Source: Parelaphostrongylus tenuis (taxonomy: Eukaryota > Nematoda > Chromadorea > Rhabditida > Metastrongylidae). Taken from it: 64,000 nucleotides of DNA. A program made the translations under genes and the position numbers. Of the stretch, positions 1 to 12,500 are shown piece by piece (the stretch's first letter is position 1; the number at the start of each line of letters is the position of its first letter). The stretch is from assembly GCA_019055375.1 (NCBI GenBank), contig JAHQIW010004602.1:53482-117481 (forward strand). Reading direction: 5' to 3'. Under the pieces are notes generated by a model. It was not told where the DNA came from, made no database searches, and worked only from the letters and a program-made list of their open reading frames with translations.

Positions 1-345
1 CGTTGCATTAGGTAAACAGAGCCCATAATCGGATAAAGCTCATCAGGATCCTGGCGAAGCTTCTCGGCTCGAAAGAGGCTCAGCACCCAAAGCGGCTTGC
101 AAGTCACTTTCATCCAAACCAGATAGACGGCCAGAACGACGAATGTCTTTGAGATCAGAGTTGACTTCTTTGAACCGATCAAATCATTATTCTACAGTGG
201 ATTTTGTCGCCTTACCAGCACCTTCACTCTCATTGGTCTCATTGACGGCTTCAAGAATCGTAAATCCTTCTCTCCAATAGCGACGGCTCGACACACGCAA
301 ATCATACTGTTCAGTAAGCATTTTGGAGCTGAAATTGTTGAGGTA
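1..345 (-). mobile_element. mariner transposase relic (left end cut by window)
   Basis: Read on the minus strand, this encodes the N-terminal helix-turn-helix part of a mariner/SETMAR-like transposase: a block ending KATKSTVE, then a recognisable FDRFKE...SDLKDIRRSGR segment matching the family's W-x-x-RFK-x-G...L-x-D-x-x-RSGR pattern. Two stop codons separate the blocks and a frameshift follows, so it is a pseudogene. The catalytic part would lie left of the window. No terminal repeat was seen at the right side. Confidence 0.65.
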
Positions 346-1431
346 GATGAATTAATACAAAACTATCAATATAAAACAACACAAAGATGTCTGAAGCTTT
401 CGAAAATTTTCCAGATCTTCTTGCTCAACCTAATAGTTTGATGAATTGATGGAAAAGTGAAAGAAAAAAATTTTGCACGTTTCTGAAGATTTTTGACCAA
501 AGTATGGAAGATTAGTCACTTGACTATCTTCATCAAATGATTCGCTGTTTTCTTGATGAGCAGACATGACGTTGTTAACAACAAAACTTTTTTGGTGCAG
601 TTTCGGCTATTTCTTCATCTTCACAACGCGGGGAAAAGTCGAATTGGACAAGCATTCTATTCAGTAGAACACGTTCATATCCTTAGCAAAAAAAAAGCTT
701 TTGTAATAACAAAAACTTCGTAAATCCTCATTCACATCTTAAATACCTTTTTTCAGTCATTTACAGTCCTCAGGGAGCAAAAATCGTTGAAACGTTAGCT
801 AGTACTGTTTTGAATCAATTTTGTTAACAACCTCTTCTCTGTTGATTAAGAAAACAGTGGAAATGTGCTAGTCTCTTGAGATGTAATCAAGATTCACATC
901 CTCGATTATCTTTGAATCAATGAAACGGGTATTTATATGATAGCTTTTCATATTTTCAATACAGAATATGCAAGTAAATAAATCAAACTGAAGCTAACTA
1001 TGTGAAGCTAAGACAAGTATATCAGTTAGCAAGCACGGTGGCATCTCTTTGAACATGGTCAGCGTGCTGCTTCTATATTGGGAAGTTTCAAAAGCCTATC
1101 ATTGCCCTTACTTTGTCTTGTTTTGCTCTCAATTATTGTACAGTAACTGAATAAGATTAAAGAATAGACTTTGTCACCTATTGGAACTTACTTTGTCCAA
1201 CATAAACATAGACAAAAATTTCAGAAACAAGAACTTTGACGTGGCGTATCATCAGCTCTCTACAATGGTCGACATCCTCGAAAAAAATCAATTCCAAAGT
1301 GCCTGAGATTCTTCTACGGGATAATATATGTCTAGAACTTTGTTCTGTTATGGATAAATGCTTATAACGAAATAATGGATTTCTATAGATAATCTACAAG
1401 AAGTCCTTTTATTCTGCGGAATGCTGTGATA

Positions 1432-2013
1432 TTAGGTCGCTCCATAAGTTTTGGCACTAGAGCAATAAACACCAAAACTATTCACCAGAAGTAACTAAAA
1501 TTGCATGGTTTTGGCATCGTTCAATTACGCATTTTCTTGCGAAAATTTTGGTGTACGTTTTGCCTCCACTTGCTTTGAAATGGAGTTGTCGTGTGAACAA
1601 ATGCGCTTGCCACTCATGCACGAATGGTGCGTAGAGGAAAATGCTAGTGAAGCGACGCACAAGATTAGTGGATCTTAGGCGATGATGCGATTGCAGACAG
1701 AACGGCTAGGAAGTACTTCGCGAAGTTCAAAGCTGAAGAGAACAGTGCGGAGCATCAGTCGCGTTTGAACCATCCACAAGAAACTCCAGTGATCTGGCGC
1801 GCCGCTTCATTAGCATTTTCCCATACGCGACATTGGTGCATGAGTAGTAAGCAAACTTGTTCCCAATTCAGCTACACTTAAGGTAGGTTGTATACGAAAA
1901 TGTTTACATAAAATTGCGCAATTGAACGGTATCAAAATACTCAGTTTTAATTACTTCTGGTTGATAACTTTAGTGTTTATTTCGCTAGTGCCGAAACTCA
2001 TGGAACAACCTAT
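1432..2013 (+). mobile_element. Deleted mariner element with both terminal inverted repeats
   Basis: The left end (ggtcgctccataagttttgg, then cactagagcaataaacacc) is the near-perfect inverse of the right end (aataaacac... read in reverse from 2013). Both ends continue into a second matching stretch containing accagaagtaa. TA dinucleotides flank the element, as expected for mariner target duplication. Only about 580 bp remain of the usual 1.3 kb. A degenerate helix-turn-helix remnant (KYFAKFKAEENS) is readable near 1710-1760. This is a non-autonomous internal deletion. Confidence 0.7.
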
Positions 2014-2029
2014 TACTACAACTAAAGAT

Positions 2030-2145
2030 CGAATAATGTTGAGTGATACCTAAAAATTAGAACATCGGTTCGGAGTTGAACCCACACCTCACCCTTTTCG
2101 GAGACACGTACTAACCATTGTACTACTAGGACTCCAGCTTTGCTA
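2030..2145 (-). repeat. SINE-B copy (tRNA-headed)
   Basis: On the minus strand it begins like a tRNA (AGTACAATGGTTAGTACG) with a GGGTTCAACTCC B-box-like segment, then runs into GTTGAGTGAT-type body sequence on the plus strand. The same unit recurs near 16.8, 28.6, 36.7, 53.2 and 57.8 kb. Confidence 0.6.
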
Positions 2146-2419
2146 TCACTTGCTTCCGGTAAGAGTTAGCTGCTGGTTCATCTCCGCGCGAGGTTCTATG
2201 TTTTCGTCCCAATCGACATCATTTGATATTTTCCAAGTATCTTAGAAAACTATACACAAATGCAGCCGAATTGAATAGAACAATAGCTATCTTCCTATTG
2301 AATGTTTTAGTATCCACATTTGCTCCATCAGTGATTAAGGGCTCCTCTATAGTAGTGGACGATTTTCCAAGTGTGGTACATACTCACGATCTTATTTTTT
2401 ACTAAACGACAAATGAAAA

Positions 2420-2675
2420 AATGTTGGGACTGAGTGGTTAATGATGGCTCAGTGCAGAGTTGTTCCTAACGGTCTCCAGCAATCAATCAACAAGCGCCTC
2501 AGGGAGCGCCCCAAATTGACTACACTTGAGCTTGCAAGATCTTTCCCACCAGATCTCTACGACGATCGTGAAGAAGATGAGTTCTTCAAGCAAGCGATGA
2601 ATGCGAGAAGACGAATTGAATATAAGAAGCAGTGGGATCCGCACAATGAAATATTTAATGGATAGCGTGAAATAT
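2420..2675 (+). repeat. SINE-C copy, diverged
   Basis: The head (gggactgagtggttaatgatg) and the tail (aagcagtgggatccgcac) match the other SINE-C copies at 31.1, 39.6 and 49.4 kb. A 74-codon open frame starting at 2441 lies wholly inside it and is not supported as a gene. Confidence 0.55.
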
Positions 2676-3194
2676 TTAAAAAAAAAACAATAAAATAAAG
2701 GGCTCATGAGTGAAAAAATACCATAAGGAAAAGTTGTGAAACGATCGCGGAGATAAGTCATGCTCAGGCTCAGTTCGATATTCACACAATTGATTACTTA
2801 CAAACAGTGAAAACGAACGACGTTCGTTTACATCAACTATGGTACTCTAAGTTATCGAATAAGTCGAGCGTGTATCAACAAGATAATGTTACATTCGTTA
2901 CTTGTTGTGCACTCGAGTCTAACTAGTATGCTTCAGCTAAAACCTTAGGTTTTTTGTCTTACTCTGATAATCCGTGATTTTCTCTAAATGGTCATATGTT
3001 TTTCGTGCATATTTACTTTTCTGTACTAAAAACTCTGAGTGCCAAAGGTAATCTTCTTTTCGCTCCTACAGCGTTCTTTATAATTTTTCAAAAAATCAAT
3101 TACAACATCGAAATCCTTGAGATTTGGGCTATGGAATGGCTGGTAAATGTTTTGCCAAGAGCTATATACAAGCCTCAGCCGAGAAAATGAAGCA

Positions 3195-3335
3195 AACTAA
3201 GTGTGAAACAAAATTTTATTTTTGCTGCAACGACGTAATATAAAGGTTTTACCAGAAAGCAAACATATCGTAAAATTTTAAGAGGTTTAAGCTTTTGAAT
3301 GATTACCAAATGTCTAGAATAAGACTTTTTTACAG
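3195..3335. repeat. Family E fragment
   Basis: A short piece resembling the 56.39-56.50 kb part of a family E copy: a Tgctacaacg-like block, then agaaagcaaacat, then aagcttttgaatgattac. Confidence 0.4.
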
Positions 3336-3544
3336 CAAGAAAGGCTCTCAAACAATCGTGTACCTCACCTGCTACACGTCGTCCTTCAGGGGTTCAGAAA
3401 ACCCTGGGGAGAAGCCTCTCGAGGCGATGTTGTCGTCGGAAATCATGAGATCATTAGAAAACGGAACATTATGATTCGTAGAAAAGATACTACAATAACA
3501 ATCTCTTCACGATCTACCGCTTTCAAGCGATAGAAACAGCTACA

Positions 3545-3702
3545 TGTGCTCGTCTTCATCAGCCATCGTTAGAGGTAATTGACTGGATATCTGGCCTTGA
3601 CAATGGATGAAAGCTTGTTGAGCTTTGAGCGCGGTATCGAACCACTGACCACGCATACGTCGTAGTGCACCTCTAACCACTACACTACACGCATCAGCTT
3701 AA
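3545..3702 (-). repeat. SINE-A copy, truncated
   Basis: Carries the inverse of the tRNA-like head (cacctctaaccactacactacac) and part of the body (ggatatctggccttgacaatg). The tail is missing. Confidence 0.6.
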
Positions 3703-3734
3703 TGCATATCTTTTATTTTGCTTCATTTCATTTC

Positions 3735-3968
3735 ATTTCATCCGTCATCACAGTGTTTTTTCACTGTGCGGATCCCAGTACTTCTCACACTCAGCTCGTG
3801 TTTTTTTTCCTGAACAGCGTAGAATACTCTCCTTGCAATCTCGAGGATAGCCTGGGTGTGGCGTCCCACAGGGCATTGTTGTTGACTGTCGGAGAGAGTT
3901 GGGGAGGGGAGCTCGAATCCTCGCGCGCCGCGACGAGCATTACAACCACTCGGCCACGGCGCTCCAAT
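3735..3968 (-). repeat. SINE-C copy
   Basis: On the minus strand it starts GCGCCGTGGCCGAGTGGTTG, a Ser/Leu-tRNA-like A box, and ends with the SINE-C tail that includes ggatccgcacagtg. It is near full length. Confidence 0.7.
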
Positions 3969-4007
3969 GCATATCTGTCTAGATCTATACACATATATAT
4001 GTATAAT

Positions 4008-4308
4008 AAAAAAGGATAAAGCTCTCGGCCTTGATCAATCCCTTAGGGATGCGCCATGCATTCGACTTCAATTTTTAACTTCGTTTGAGGTGATTGAATG
4101 CATATCTGGCCTTTACAAAGACTCGCGGTGGCCTCCCGCTGAACCGAGTCAGTGCTGCTTATCCTCCCAGACAAGTCTGAGACCTGCCTGGTACCAATTT
4201 ACCGACCCCGGAGGGATGGTTGGCTTGGTGGGCCATGAGCGCGAGAGCGAACCATTGACCTCGTGTGCGACGCAGGGCACCTCTAACCACTGCGCCACAT
4301 GCGCTCAT
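4008..4308 (-). repeat. SINE-A copy, near full length
   Basis: It contains the inverse head (cctctaaccactgcgccaca), the inverse B box (gagcgaaccattgacctcg), the body (ggcctttacaaagactcgcgg) and the tail (ggataaagctctcggccttg). A TA-rich tract follows directly beyond the head at 4308-4345. Confidence 0.8.
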
Positions 4309-4579
4309 ATATATGTATATACATATGTATATACGTGCTCATGTATACACACACATGTACACAACTGGTTCTCAGCGAAATATCACGATCTTCGTCCAAA
4401 GGAATTCCCTATATCTCGTCGTCAACACTGTGCTGTCTTCAGAACACGATACTCGCTCCATAGCCGAATGCACGCTCCAATCGCGTTGTCAGGCACCCGC
4501 CCTTCCGCTCGTCCATATTTGTCCGTGCATGGATTTCAAGTCGTGGCTGTCTATTATTTTTGTTATTTGTTTTTTCCAC

Positions 4580-4905
4580 ACCACTCCTGATCAGATCTTA
4601 CTGTGCGGCAGATCCTAGCAATCCCTGGATGCGATCCGCCTTCTCGGCATTTCTCTTCCGCAAAGGTCTTCGACGATCTCACGTGTCGCTTGGCTGGCCC
4701 CTTCAGGATTTCGTCTTCTTTATGGATGTCGTAGGATACTGGTCGAGACAGTTGTCCTTGAAATCTCAGTGGTAGCTGAGCTATGGCGTTCCTCAAGGAA
4801 TTCGTTGATTGAACGCAGGAGATTGTTGGGGGCAGTGGGTCGAACCAGAACCTTGCATCTTGATCGCCTGCATCGTTAGCCACTCGGTCACCGTTCCTAG
4901 AGATC
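4580..4905 (-). repeat. SINE-D copy
   Basis: Shares blocks with copies at 5.7 and 17.5 kb: a TGTGCGGCAGATC-like start, ttcctcgcatt/ttctcggcatt, aaggtcttcgacgatctcacg, a gtcgagacagtt...gtagctg block and an inverse tRNA-like head ending near 4900. Confidence 0.55.
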
Positions 4906-4954
4906 ATATATCTGTAGTATATATATGTACACATATATTCGTCTATTTATTTAC

Positions 4955-5200
4955 CTACACGACCCGTTATCACAATTTTTTTGCGCGGATCCCTGAACTT
5001 CTAGCATTCAATTTCTTTTTTTTTTGTCTTCTTCTTGAATGATGTAGAATGCTGGTTAACCGAGTCTATTTGCAGTCGCGAGGATAGCCTGGTCGTGGCG
5101 TTCCATAAGGCGTTGTTATTGACTGCCGGAGAGTGTGCGGAGGTGGAGCTCGGCTCCACTCACGCCGAGACGAGCATTACAACAGCTCGGCCACTGTGTG
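4955..5200 (-). repeat. SINE-C copy
   Basis: Same layout as 3735-3968: the inverse tail with gcgcggatccctgaacttct, then gaggatagcctggtcgtggcg, ending in the inverse head aacagctcggccactg. A TG/TA-rich microsatellite follows at 5196-5250. Confidence 0.7.
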
Positions 5201-5311
5201 TATGTATGTATGTATATATATGTACATATACATGCGTGTATATCCATACTTTTTTTTCTTTATAACCTTCTTCGAAGGCATGACCGATCGATTTAGGCCC
5301 AGAAATCTCAG

Positions 5312-5605
5312 TGCTTAGAGGTGTTCTGCGTCGCACACGAGGTCAATGGTTCGATCTCGCGCTCATGGCTCACCAAGCCATCCATCCCTCCGGGGTCGGT
5401 AAATTGGTACCAGACAGGTCTCAGACTTGTCTGGGAGGATAAGCAGCACTGACTCGGTTCAGCGGGAGGCCATCGCGAGTCATTGTAAAGGCCAGATATG
5501 CATTCAATCACCTCAAACGAAGTTAGAAATTGGAATCGAATGCATGGCGCATCCCTCAGGGATTGATTAGCGCCGAGAGCTTGTACTCTATCCTTTATCT
5601 TCATT
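5312..5605 (+). repeat. SINE-A copy
   Basis: The head is truncated (gtgcttagaggtgttctgcg), followed by the B box (caatggttcgatctcgcg), the body (ccagacaggtctcagacttg) and the tail (gccgagagcttgtactctatc). Confidence 0.8.
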
Positions 5606-5659
5606 CTTGAGGTGGTTTTACTTCAAAAGCTTTATTTGTTTAATTTTACACGTTTCTTA

Positions 5660-6305
5660 TTGAAATTTGCTGTACAGATCCGGAGATGCTTCTTGAATTC
5701 GGTTCATTTCCTCGCATTTTTTTCTCGACAAGGGCTTCGATGATTTCACGTGTTGCTGGGACTGCTTTTTGGAGATTGCATCCTCTCTCGTAAATGGCGG
5801 AGAGTTCTGATCGAGAGAAGTTTCCCTGAAATCCTGGAGGTAGCTGGGCTTGGAGCGCGTGTGGCGCAGTGGTAGGAGGTGCGCTGGAAACACGTAGTCG
5901 AATAGGCGATCGTCAACGGTTTGATCCCGCGCCTGAGGCCACTAACCCTTCCATCACTCCGGGGTCGGTGAGTTCTCACCAGACTTGCCTTGGAGGATAG
6001 CAGCACTGACTTGATAAATTGGTCGGCCACCGCGAGTCATTGTAAAGGCCAGATAGGCATTCACTTACTTCTATCGATGCTTGATGAAGTCCGATAGATG
6101 ACACATCTCTTAGGAAATGATCAATGCATAGAGCTTCTTGTCCTTCTACGTGAGCTACGACATCCGCAATACTGTTTAGCTGACTGATTGCAGGAGAGTG
6201 TCGGGGGGGGGGGGGGGGGGGGGGGTTGAGCCAGCACCGACTATTACTGCGTTTCGTGATAAACAGCATCATCAGCCACTGCGCTACTTCCTCTCCACGT
6301 TTACT
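5660..6305 (-). repeat. SINE-D copy split by a nested SINE-A
   Basis: The SINE-D body is at 5660-5850 (tgctgtacagatccggag ... ggaggtagctggg). Its inverse head is at 6160-6300 (tagctgactgattgcagg ... catcagccactgcgctac). Between them, at about 5852-6140, sits a plus-strand SINE-A (head gcgtgtggcgcagtggtagg, body ggccagataggcattcactt). SINE-A therefore inserted after SINE-D did. Confidence 0.6.
6203..6225 (+). repeat. poly(G) run of 23
   Basis: An uninterrupted run of 23 G residues inside the split SINE-D head. Runs this long could form G-quadruplexes and are prone to length errors in sequencing. Confidence 0.9.
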
Positions 6306-6317
6306 CTTTCGAAACAC

Positions 6318-6457
6318 CTAGCCCTCTACGTCTCTAATCCCCAGCGTTTTGCGTTTGATAATGGCGTCTAACCCCAGCGTGCCATTGTCAGGCGCAGCAC
6401 ACTCCAACTTTAGACGCCATTATTAGACGCAACATGCTGGGGGTTAGAGACGCAGAG
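6318..6457. mobile_element. Foldback MITE, about 140 bp
   Basis: The left arm (tctctaatccccagcgtttt, then gcgtttgataatggcgtctaa) is the near-perfect inverse of the right arm (ttagacgccattattagacg, then caacatgctgggggttagaga). The loop is about 40 bp. No coding capacity. It lies about 110 bp upstream of the putative trans-splice site of the GPAT gene. Confidence 0.75.
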
Positions 6458-6562
6458 GATTGGGTCCATGATGCCGGGAAGATGAAGAAGTTAATAGTAA
6501 TTGAGAGCCCTTCGTGATCGTCCTTACTTAGCAAATCAAGCTACTTCAGTGACTCACGAAGA

Positions 6563-6573
6563 GATTTTTCAGA
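6563..6573 (+). promoter_or_regulatory. Putative spliced-leader acceptor of the GPAT gene
   Basis: gatttttcag ends 10 bp before the ATG at 6583, the spacing usual for nematode SL1 trans-splicing. No upstream coding exon is visible. The 10-bp leader includes a minimal upstream ATG-ATT-TAG. Confidence 0.5.
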
Positions 6574-6582
6574 TGATTTAGT

Positions 6583-9500
6583 ATGATGCCCGGCTCTGGT
6601 GCTGCTGTAGTTGGGCAAACATTTCGATTTCTTTATGTCTTCTTGCTACTACCTATATTTCTATTTATTTTTATTGCCGTTTTATTAGCTATCACTGGCC
6701 GATCGTTCGGTTTTCGCGAACGATATGTAAATGCGCTTATTCGGATATTCGAGGTACGCCTTTAGAGAATTTATTTCTCTTTTGCCTGATAAGATTGTTT
6801 ACTATTTTTTGTTTATTGGGTTCTTTTCTGTTAGACGACTACAAATTAAGAACTGACCTCTTTCGCTGAACAAGAAGTTTTCATGAGAAAGTTGGTAATT
6901 ATTCGAAAGCTTAAATCTCTGGCTACTGTGCTACCGAGCCATTTTTTCAGAACACACTTTTATATTGCTATAAAGTTTGAAATAAAATTATGTTTCACAT
7001 CAGATGTGAGTTTTCACTATTACTTCGCTGGAAGTACAAAAGCATATAAGCGTGTAAAGAGAATCTTGTAGTATAAGATTCATATGTTTTGTACCGAGAC
7101 GCTTTCAAAGCGAAGAAAAAAATCTTGATTTAATAAACAAAATTTGCACTCCACACGTGTAAGGGTGTCAGCGCGATCGATCGATAGATCAACCGTCGTA
7201 TTGAATTCACGGCTGTCATCCCCCCCCCCCTGCCTACGCCAGCTTACACTTTAGCCGAAGAACAATGCGAGCGTACATAGGACCCACTTCTGTTTTTTCC
7301 TGCTGCACTGCAGTAAATGGTATTTTCCGGAAAATAAGCACATCGTTGGAATCACCGAAGCATAAGCCTATTGAATAGTTACTTGTAGGCTAACGAAATG
7401 TTCTTTTTTTTCTGCAGCGTTATAGAAAAAAGGGCCTTTACAAAAAGCAGCCACGTAGCGCAGTAGCCAGAGATTTGAGCTTCCGAATCATTACTAAATG
7501 CTCAAAGAAAAGTTTTTGTCCTGCGGATCATCTTTTTATTTGTCACCTGATAACAGAAAAGAACCGTTTATTGTTTGTCAGTGGGGAGCTTGTCAAATCA
7601 AAATCCATGAGAGGATGCAAGAGGATGATAGCGGCAAGGCCACCACAGATGTCGATGTGCCATCTGCTAGGGCATCTGTAAAGGATCCGAAGCAAAACGA
7701 CATCCACAACCAATCGCGTATGAGTGGTGGACATGGTTTGAAAACCAGTAAGGTTTTTTACTTGTTATGTATTGTGCATTTTCCTTGAAAAACTCAATCC
7801 GACTGTGATATGTCGAGCCCGATTAACTTCATTCAGGTTCCACTTCGCTATCCTCAGTGTGTAGAAGAACTCGTCCTGCTTCTCCTGAAACAAGTATGTT
7901 ACAATTTTATATCGATGTTTTCGGCCAAAAGGGTAAAGGTTTCGGTGACGGTCAATCCCTGAGGGATGCGCTATATATTTGATTCCTTCACTCGAATACA
8001 TATCTCTAACCTATACAATGACTTTCGGTGGACTGTCGGTGTATCAAATCAGTGCTGTTATCCTCTGAGACAGATCTGATGCTAGGTCACCGACTTTGTA
8101 CAGATAGAAGGATCGGTAAGCCTTGAGAATGGGATCGAATTATCGATCACGGTGTGTCGCTAGAGCATTTCTAACCACAGCGCCTCGCTCGCTCTCTATA
8201 ACTTTATATGAGCTCATTTGCGACTACAGAAAGCGATAGTTTATCACTCTGAGCGGATATTTATGTAGACTTGCCATCACACTGTCAGTGGGGCGCGTGT
8301 GGCGGAGTTTTTATTTGTACCTTGCGACAAACACGTGGTCGGTTGTTCGATCCCGCGTCTAAGTTATCCATCCGATATCAGCGAATTAGTATCAGACTAG
8401 TGTAGGAGGGCAGCAGGGTTGACGTAATCAACCGGTAGACTATCTCAAGTTGTTTTAAAGGCTACATATGCATTGGATTCGCCTCAACCGATGCTTGATG
8501 AAATCAAATGCATGGTGATTCTAAAGATTGACCACCGCCACGCGCTCTATCCTTTTTCCTTTAACTTGCAAAGTTTATCCAGTGCTCCTTAGCCGGTTGC
8601 TAATGTAAATCTGTCGCTCATAACTGGAAATTTGTTATAAGTGATATTGTTTAGTGCGGATCATCCATAAGGAGACAGAAATTATTCCGAACGATGCGTA
8701 CAGTACTGATCCTTTCGATGAGGTTGTGGTGGAAAGCCGTGGATGGGCTGCCATACGTGACTCTGTTGATTTTGTAAAGGTGATTACATTTCATTTCTCA
8801 GATCAGTTTGCGATCCCTCAATCCTTTGGGTACGGCGTGTGCAACATAGCGTGCACATGCATATAGAGGCTTTTGTCGCTGGACAGAGCTTTTCCACTGT
8901 ATTTTTAGTTTTCATTCGTTAGCTAGATAAACTTTGATTCTAGGATTATGTTTGGTTTTTGAAAAAGCCTTTTCAATGTGTCATAAGCTATGTGAAAATT
9001 GAGAACCATATACGGTAGGCGTTGATTGCTCGGCTAGGAGACTTTTCGGTAGACTTTCAATTCTCATTCGATGACTCAAATCTTCACCACTTTTTAAAAC
9101 TAGCTTGGTTATTTAGAAAGGTCTTCGCATAGAGCTGTAAGGGCTGAAAGAAGAGTACGTTCCTCACTCGAGTTATATAGACACATAAGTATTCTGCATG
9201 AACCAAAAACTTGCGACGGTTTATAGAAATCATGGATATCAGAGAAACTTGAAGAACATAGACTTTTCTTTCGAGGTTGAGAGAAAACCCTGATTAATGT
9301 ACGAAAGTCGTCCCTAGCACTAGCTACGCTCCCTAAAGTGTTAAAAGATTTTTTTCAAAGTTTTGTTTCTCAAAGGAGACAATTGGTTGATTAAGGCCGG
9401 AATCGAAGCAATAATTGAGGATGAGGTCACAAGCCGTTTTGAAGCCGAACAACTTGTCTCTTGGAATATGCTGACGAGGACCAGCATAAGATCGTATCAT

Positions 9501-12500
9501 TTTGTGAAGTGAGTTAAGCGACTTCTAAGCTACTCCTTCATTTATTGCCTTGAAATTTTTGCTCCTCTTTTCAGCTGGAAATTATCGGTATTATGGGTTC
9601 TCGGATTTCTATTCCGTTATTGTCTCTTGCTACCTTTTCGGCTTATACTCTTCTCCATTGGCATGATTCTTCTCCAGATTTCTACAGCGACTCTTGGTCT
9701 CGTACCACATGGAAAGCTGAAAGAGTTGGTTACACCGTTGTTATACGAGTAGCTGCTCGCCTGTTCATCCATTTAATATCGTGCTTGTAACGATGTAAAT
9801 TCAACTAAATGACATTTCTTTGTAAAGTATGGCTTTATTGGATCTAAATGATTTCGGTGAAATTCAGTCTTTTAGATGTCACGAAAATTGAGTCCCTGAA
9901 TAGCGAAAGGTGATGAGGTATTTTTCCTGGACGCGTATGGCAGAGTAGTTAAAGATGCTCTGCGACACACACGCGGTCAACGACTCAATTCCGCGCTCAA
10001 GGCTGACCAAGCCCTACATTCCTTCGGGGTTGGTGAACTGGTAGACTTTTCTAGGAGGTTAGCAGCACTGATTCGATACACGGCAGACCACAACGAGCCA
10101 TTGTATAGACCAGATATGCATTCAGTAATCTCTAACGATGCTTGCGAAGGCGAACGCTTGGCGCATCTTTGAGGGATTTGTAAACGTTAAGCCTTTTTGA
10201 GCTTTAGCCTCACTTTTACACTAAGCTCAAACAGTTCAAATTAGTTTCGCTAGCTCTAACGAGCTAAAAAAAAGAAGGATAAAGTTCTTGGAGTTGACCA
10301 ATTCTTGAAGGACACATCACGCATTTGGCTTCATAGAACATTTGAGGTGAATCGAATACCTATTCAATTTTTTTTCCAGGTCTTCTAATAAATTTTGGCA
10401 CTAGAGCAATAAGCATCAAATTTGCTAACAAATGTAATTAAAATTGGTCAGCGACACTTCAGATTGCGCGCCATTGGCTCAAACACATTTCCACCATCTC
10501 TAAGGCAACAAGTCAATATCGCGATCATTGAACTCGTCTTCCTTGGATTCAGACAAAGATGTTCTTACGTTTGCGTACTTTTGCTTGAGTGAGCTCTTGT
10601 GGAATCCATCGACCCTTCTTTCACTCCTTGCTTGCCGCCTTCTATGTTCTGCTGATTTTCACATGGCCACAGTCAGAATTGTCTTCCAAATCCTCGATAG
10701 TCAAAGTCAAATCCTCTTCAGTTGCTTCGATGGCGCCCTCTTGGCAATCTTCGCGTGGACGATCAGAACGCAGTTAGTCCTTCAGGTTGGTGTTGCCGGC
10801 GCGAAACTCGGTAAAGAACGGAAACGCTGTTCGCCTGGACACAGATCCTTGAGCCTTTGCATGGATGATGTTCTCGAAGGCGCCCTGTGCATTGCATCCC
10901 AATTTGTACTCGTTGAGCAGAAAATTACGGTAAAGGCTTCGTTGAGCTGCCGTAATGGGGCAAGTATGGACAAATTTGCTACCAAAAAAAAAGCTGAGAA
11001 AATTCTGCAGGAAGTAATATTGATTTGCTGCTTGAAAGATGCCAGGGATGTGTTCAAGCTTATGGCGCACACTTTGAGTAGTGTTGTTGAGTAATCTTAG
11101 TTACTTCTGGTTACTTCTGGTAAATAAATTTGGTGTTTATTGTTTTAGTGGTCACGGTGCCCTACTGATGCACCAAATCAGTGCTGCTACTCTCCGAGAC
11201 AAGTCTGGTACTAATTCGACGAACCCACGTGTGATGAAAATCTGCTGAACCTTGTGCTCGTGGAATTGAACCTTCGATCACGTGTGTATCGCTTCAGAGC
11301 ACGTCTGACCACTGTGCCACACGCTACCTATCCAAGCGAGCACTACTGATAGATTCATTAGTCGAGTGGTCTAAGTAAGAGTTCCAGGCGCATACCTGCT
11401 GTGATGGCGTTGTAATAGACTTGTATTCGTTGCTTAATTTCAGACAGCTGAACTCCAGTTGTACGTTGCTGTGTTGCCGTATCTTATCACAAAGTCTCAC
11501 AGCCGTTGTCAAGTTTCACGATGTTCAAAACAGAGCTAGGAATGGAGGTGGGATTTCGCTTCAATTTGGTGGCAGTCCACTATCTCTATATGCATTCGTT
11601 CGTAGAACTAAATGTAGACGTGGTTCGATGCTTTGACGCCCTTCGATCTCTCCTATTCGGACAGTGTCAGAGTATTGCACAAGTTTCTACCGCAAACGGT
11701 ACTTAAACTGGCGTTTCACTTTTACAGGGGCGTGTGCTACAACTGCACCACCGAGACCATCGCTCTGTTACCACTGACTTAAAAATTTCACTTAGATTGT
11801 ACATATTGAAAACTGTCAACTCAAATGGGTTTAGCGCCGATACATGTGTTTGTCTGACAAAATCCGTCAAGGGTTAGTTGCTGACGGTTTCCGCAGTTTA
11901 TATCAAAGAAAAAATCGTAGCAAAGCGGTGACTTTGGTGGTGTAGCGGTAGCCGCGTTCTCGGTAAAGATGAAATGGCGGTTCGATTCCTGCTTGCGTGA
12001 ACTTTTTGCGTATCACTCAACGGTCATAATTGTATATTTGCAGCACTATACTAGTGCTAAAATGAAGGAAAAATTTGGAATTCATGTAGTCTCAGAGTAT
12101 TCACTTCCAGGTAGAAACGTGCTCGTTTTTAGGAATATGTGTTTCCAATCATACCTCTCCTATCGACGTCATGCTGTTGTCTACCGATAACGTTTATGCC
12201 CTAGTTGGTCAGAGACATTCCGGAGCACTTGGCCTCATCCAACGTGCATTGTCCAGAGCCAGTAAGCACATATGGTTCGAGCGAACAGAAGTGAATGACA
12301 GGCGACAAGTAACTGCGATGTAAGAAGGAGTTTCTGAGGTCTCTTGGTTTTCTTTCTAGATAACTTGTCAGAGAACATTCTTAGTGTTTTCAGATTGCGT
12401 GAGCACTGTACTTCTTCGGCTAATCTGCCAATTTTGATATTTCCCGAAGGAACATGCATCAACAACACGTCAGTTATGATGTTTAAGAAGGGTTCATTCG

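Noticed and set aside
3967..4618. 207- and 117-codon plus-strand frames
   Set aside because: They cover a SINE-A copy and its TA-rich flank; no domain or conserved start.
5308..6317. Chain of minus-strand frames near 5.3-6.3 kb
   Set aside because: All fall in SINE-A and SINE-D copies, one with poly-Pro from the poly(G) run.
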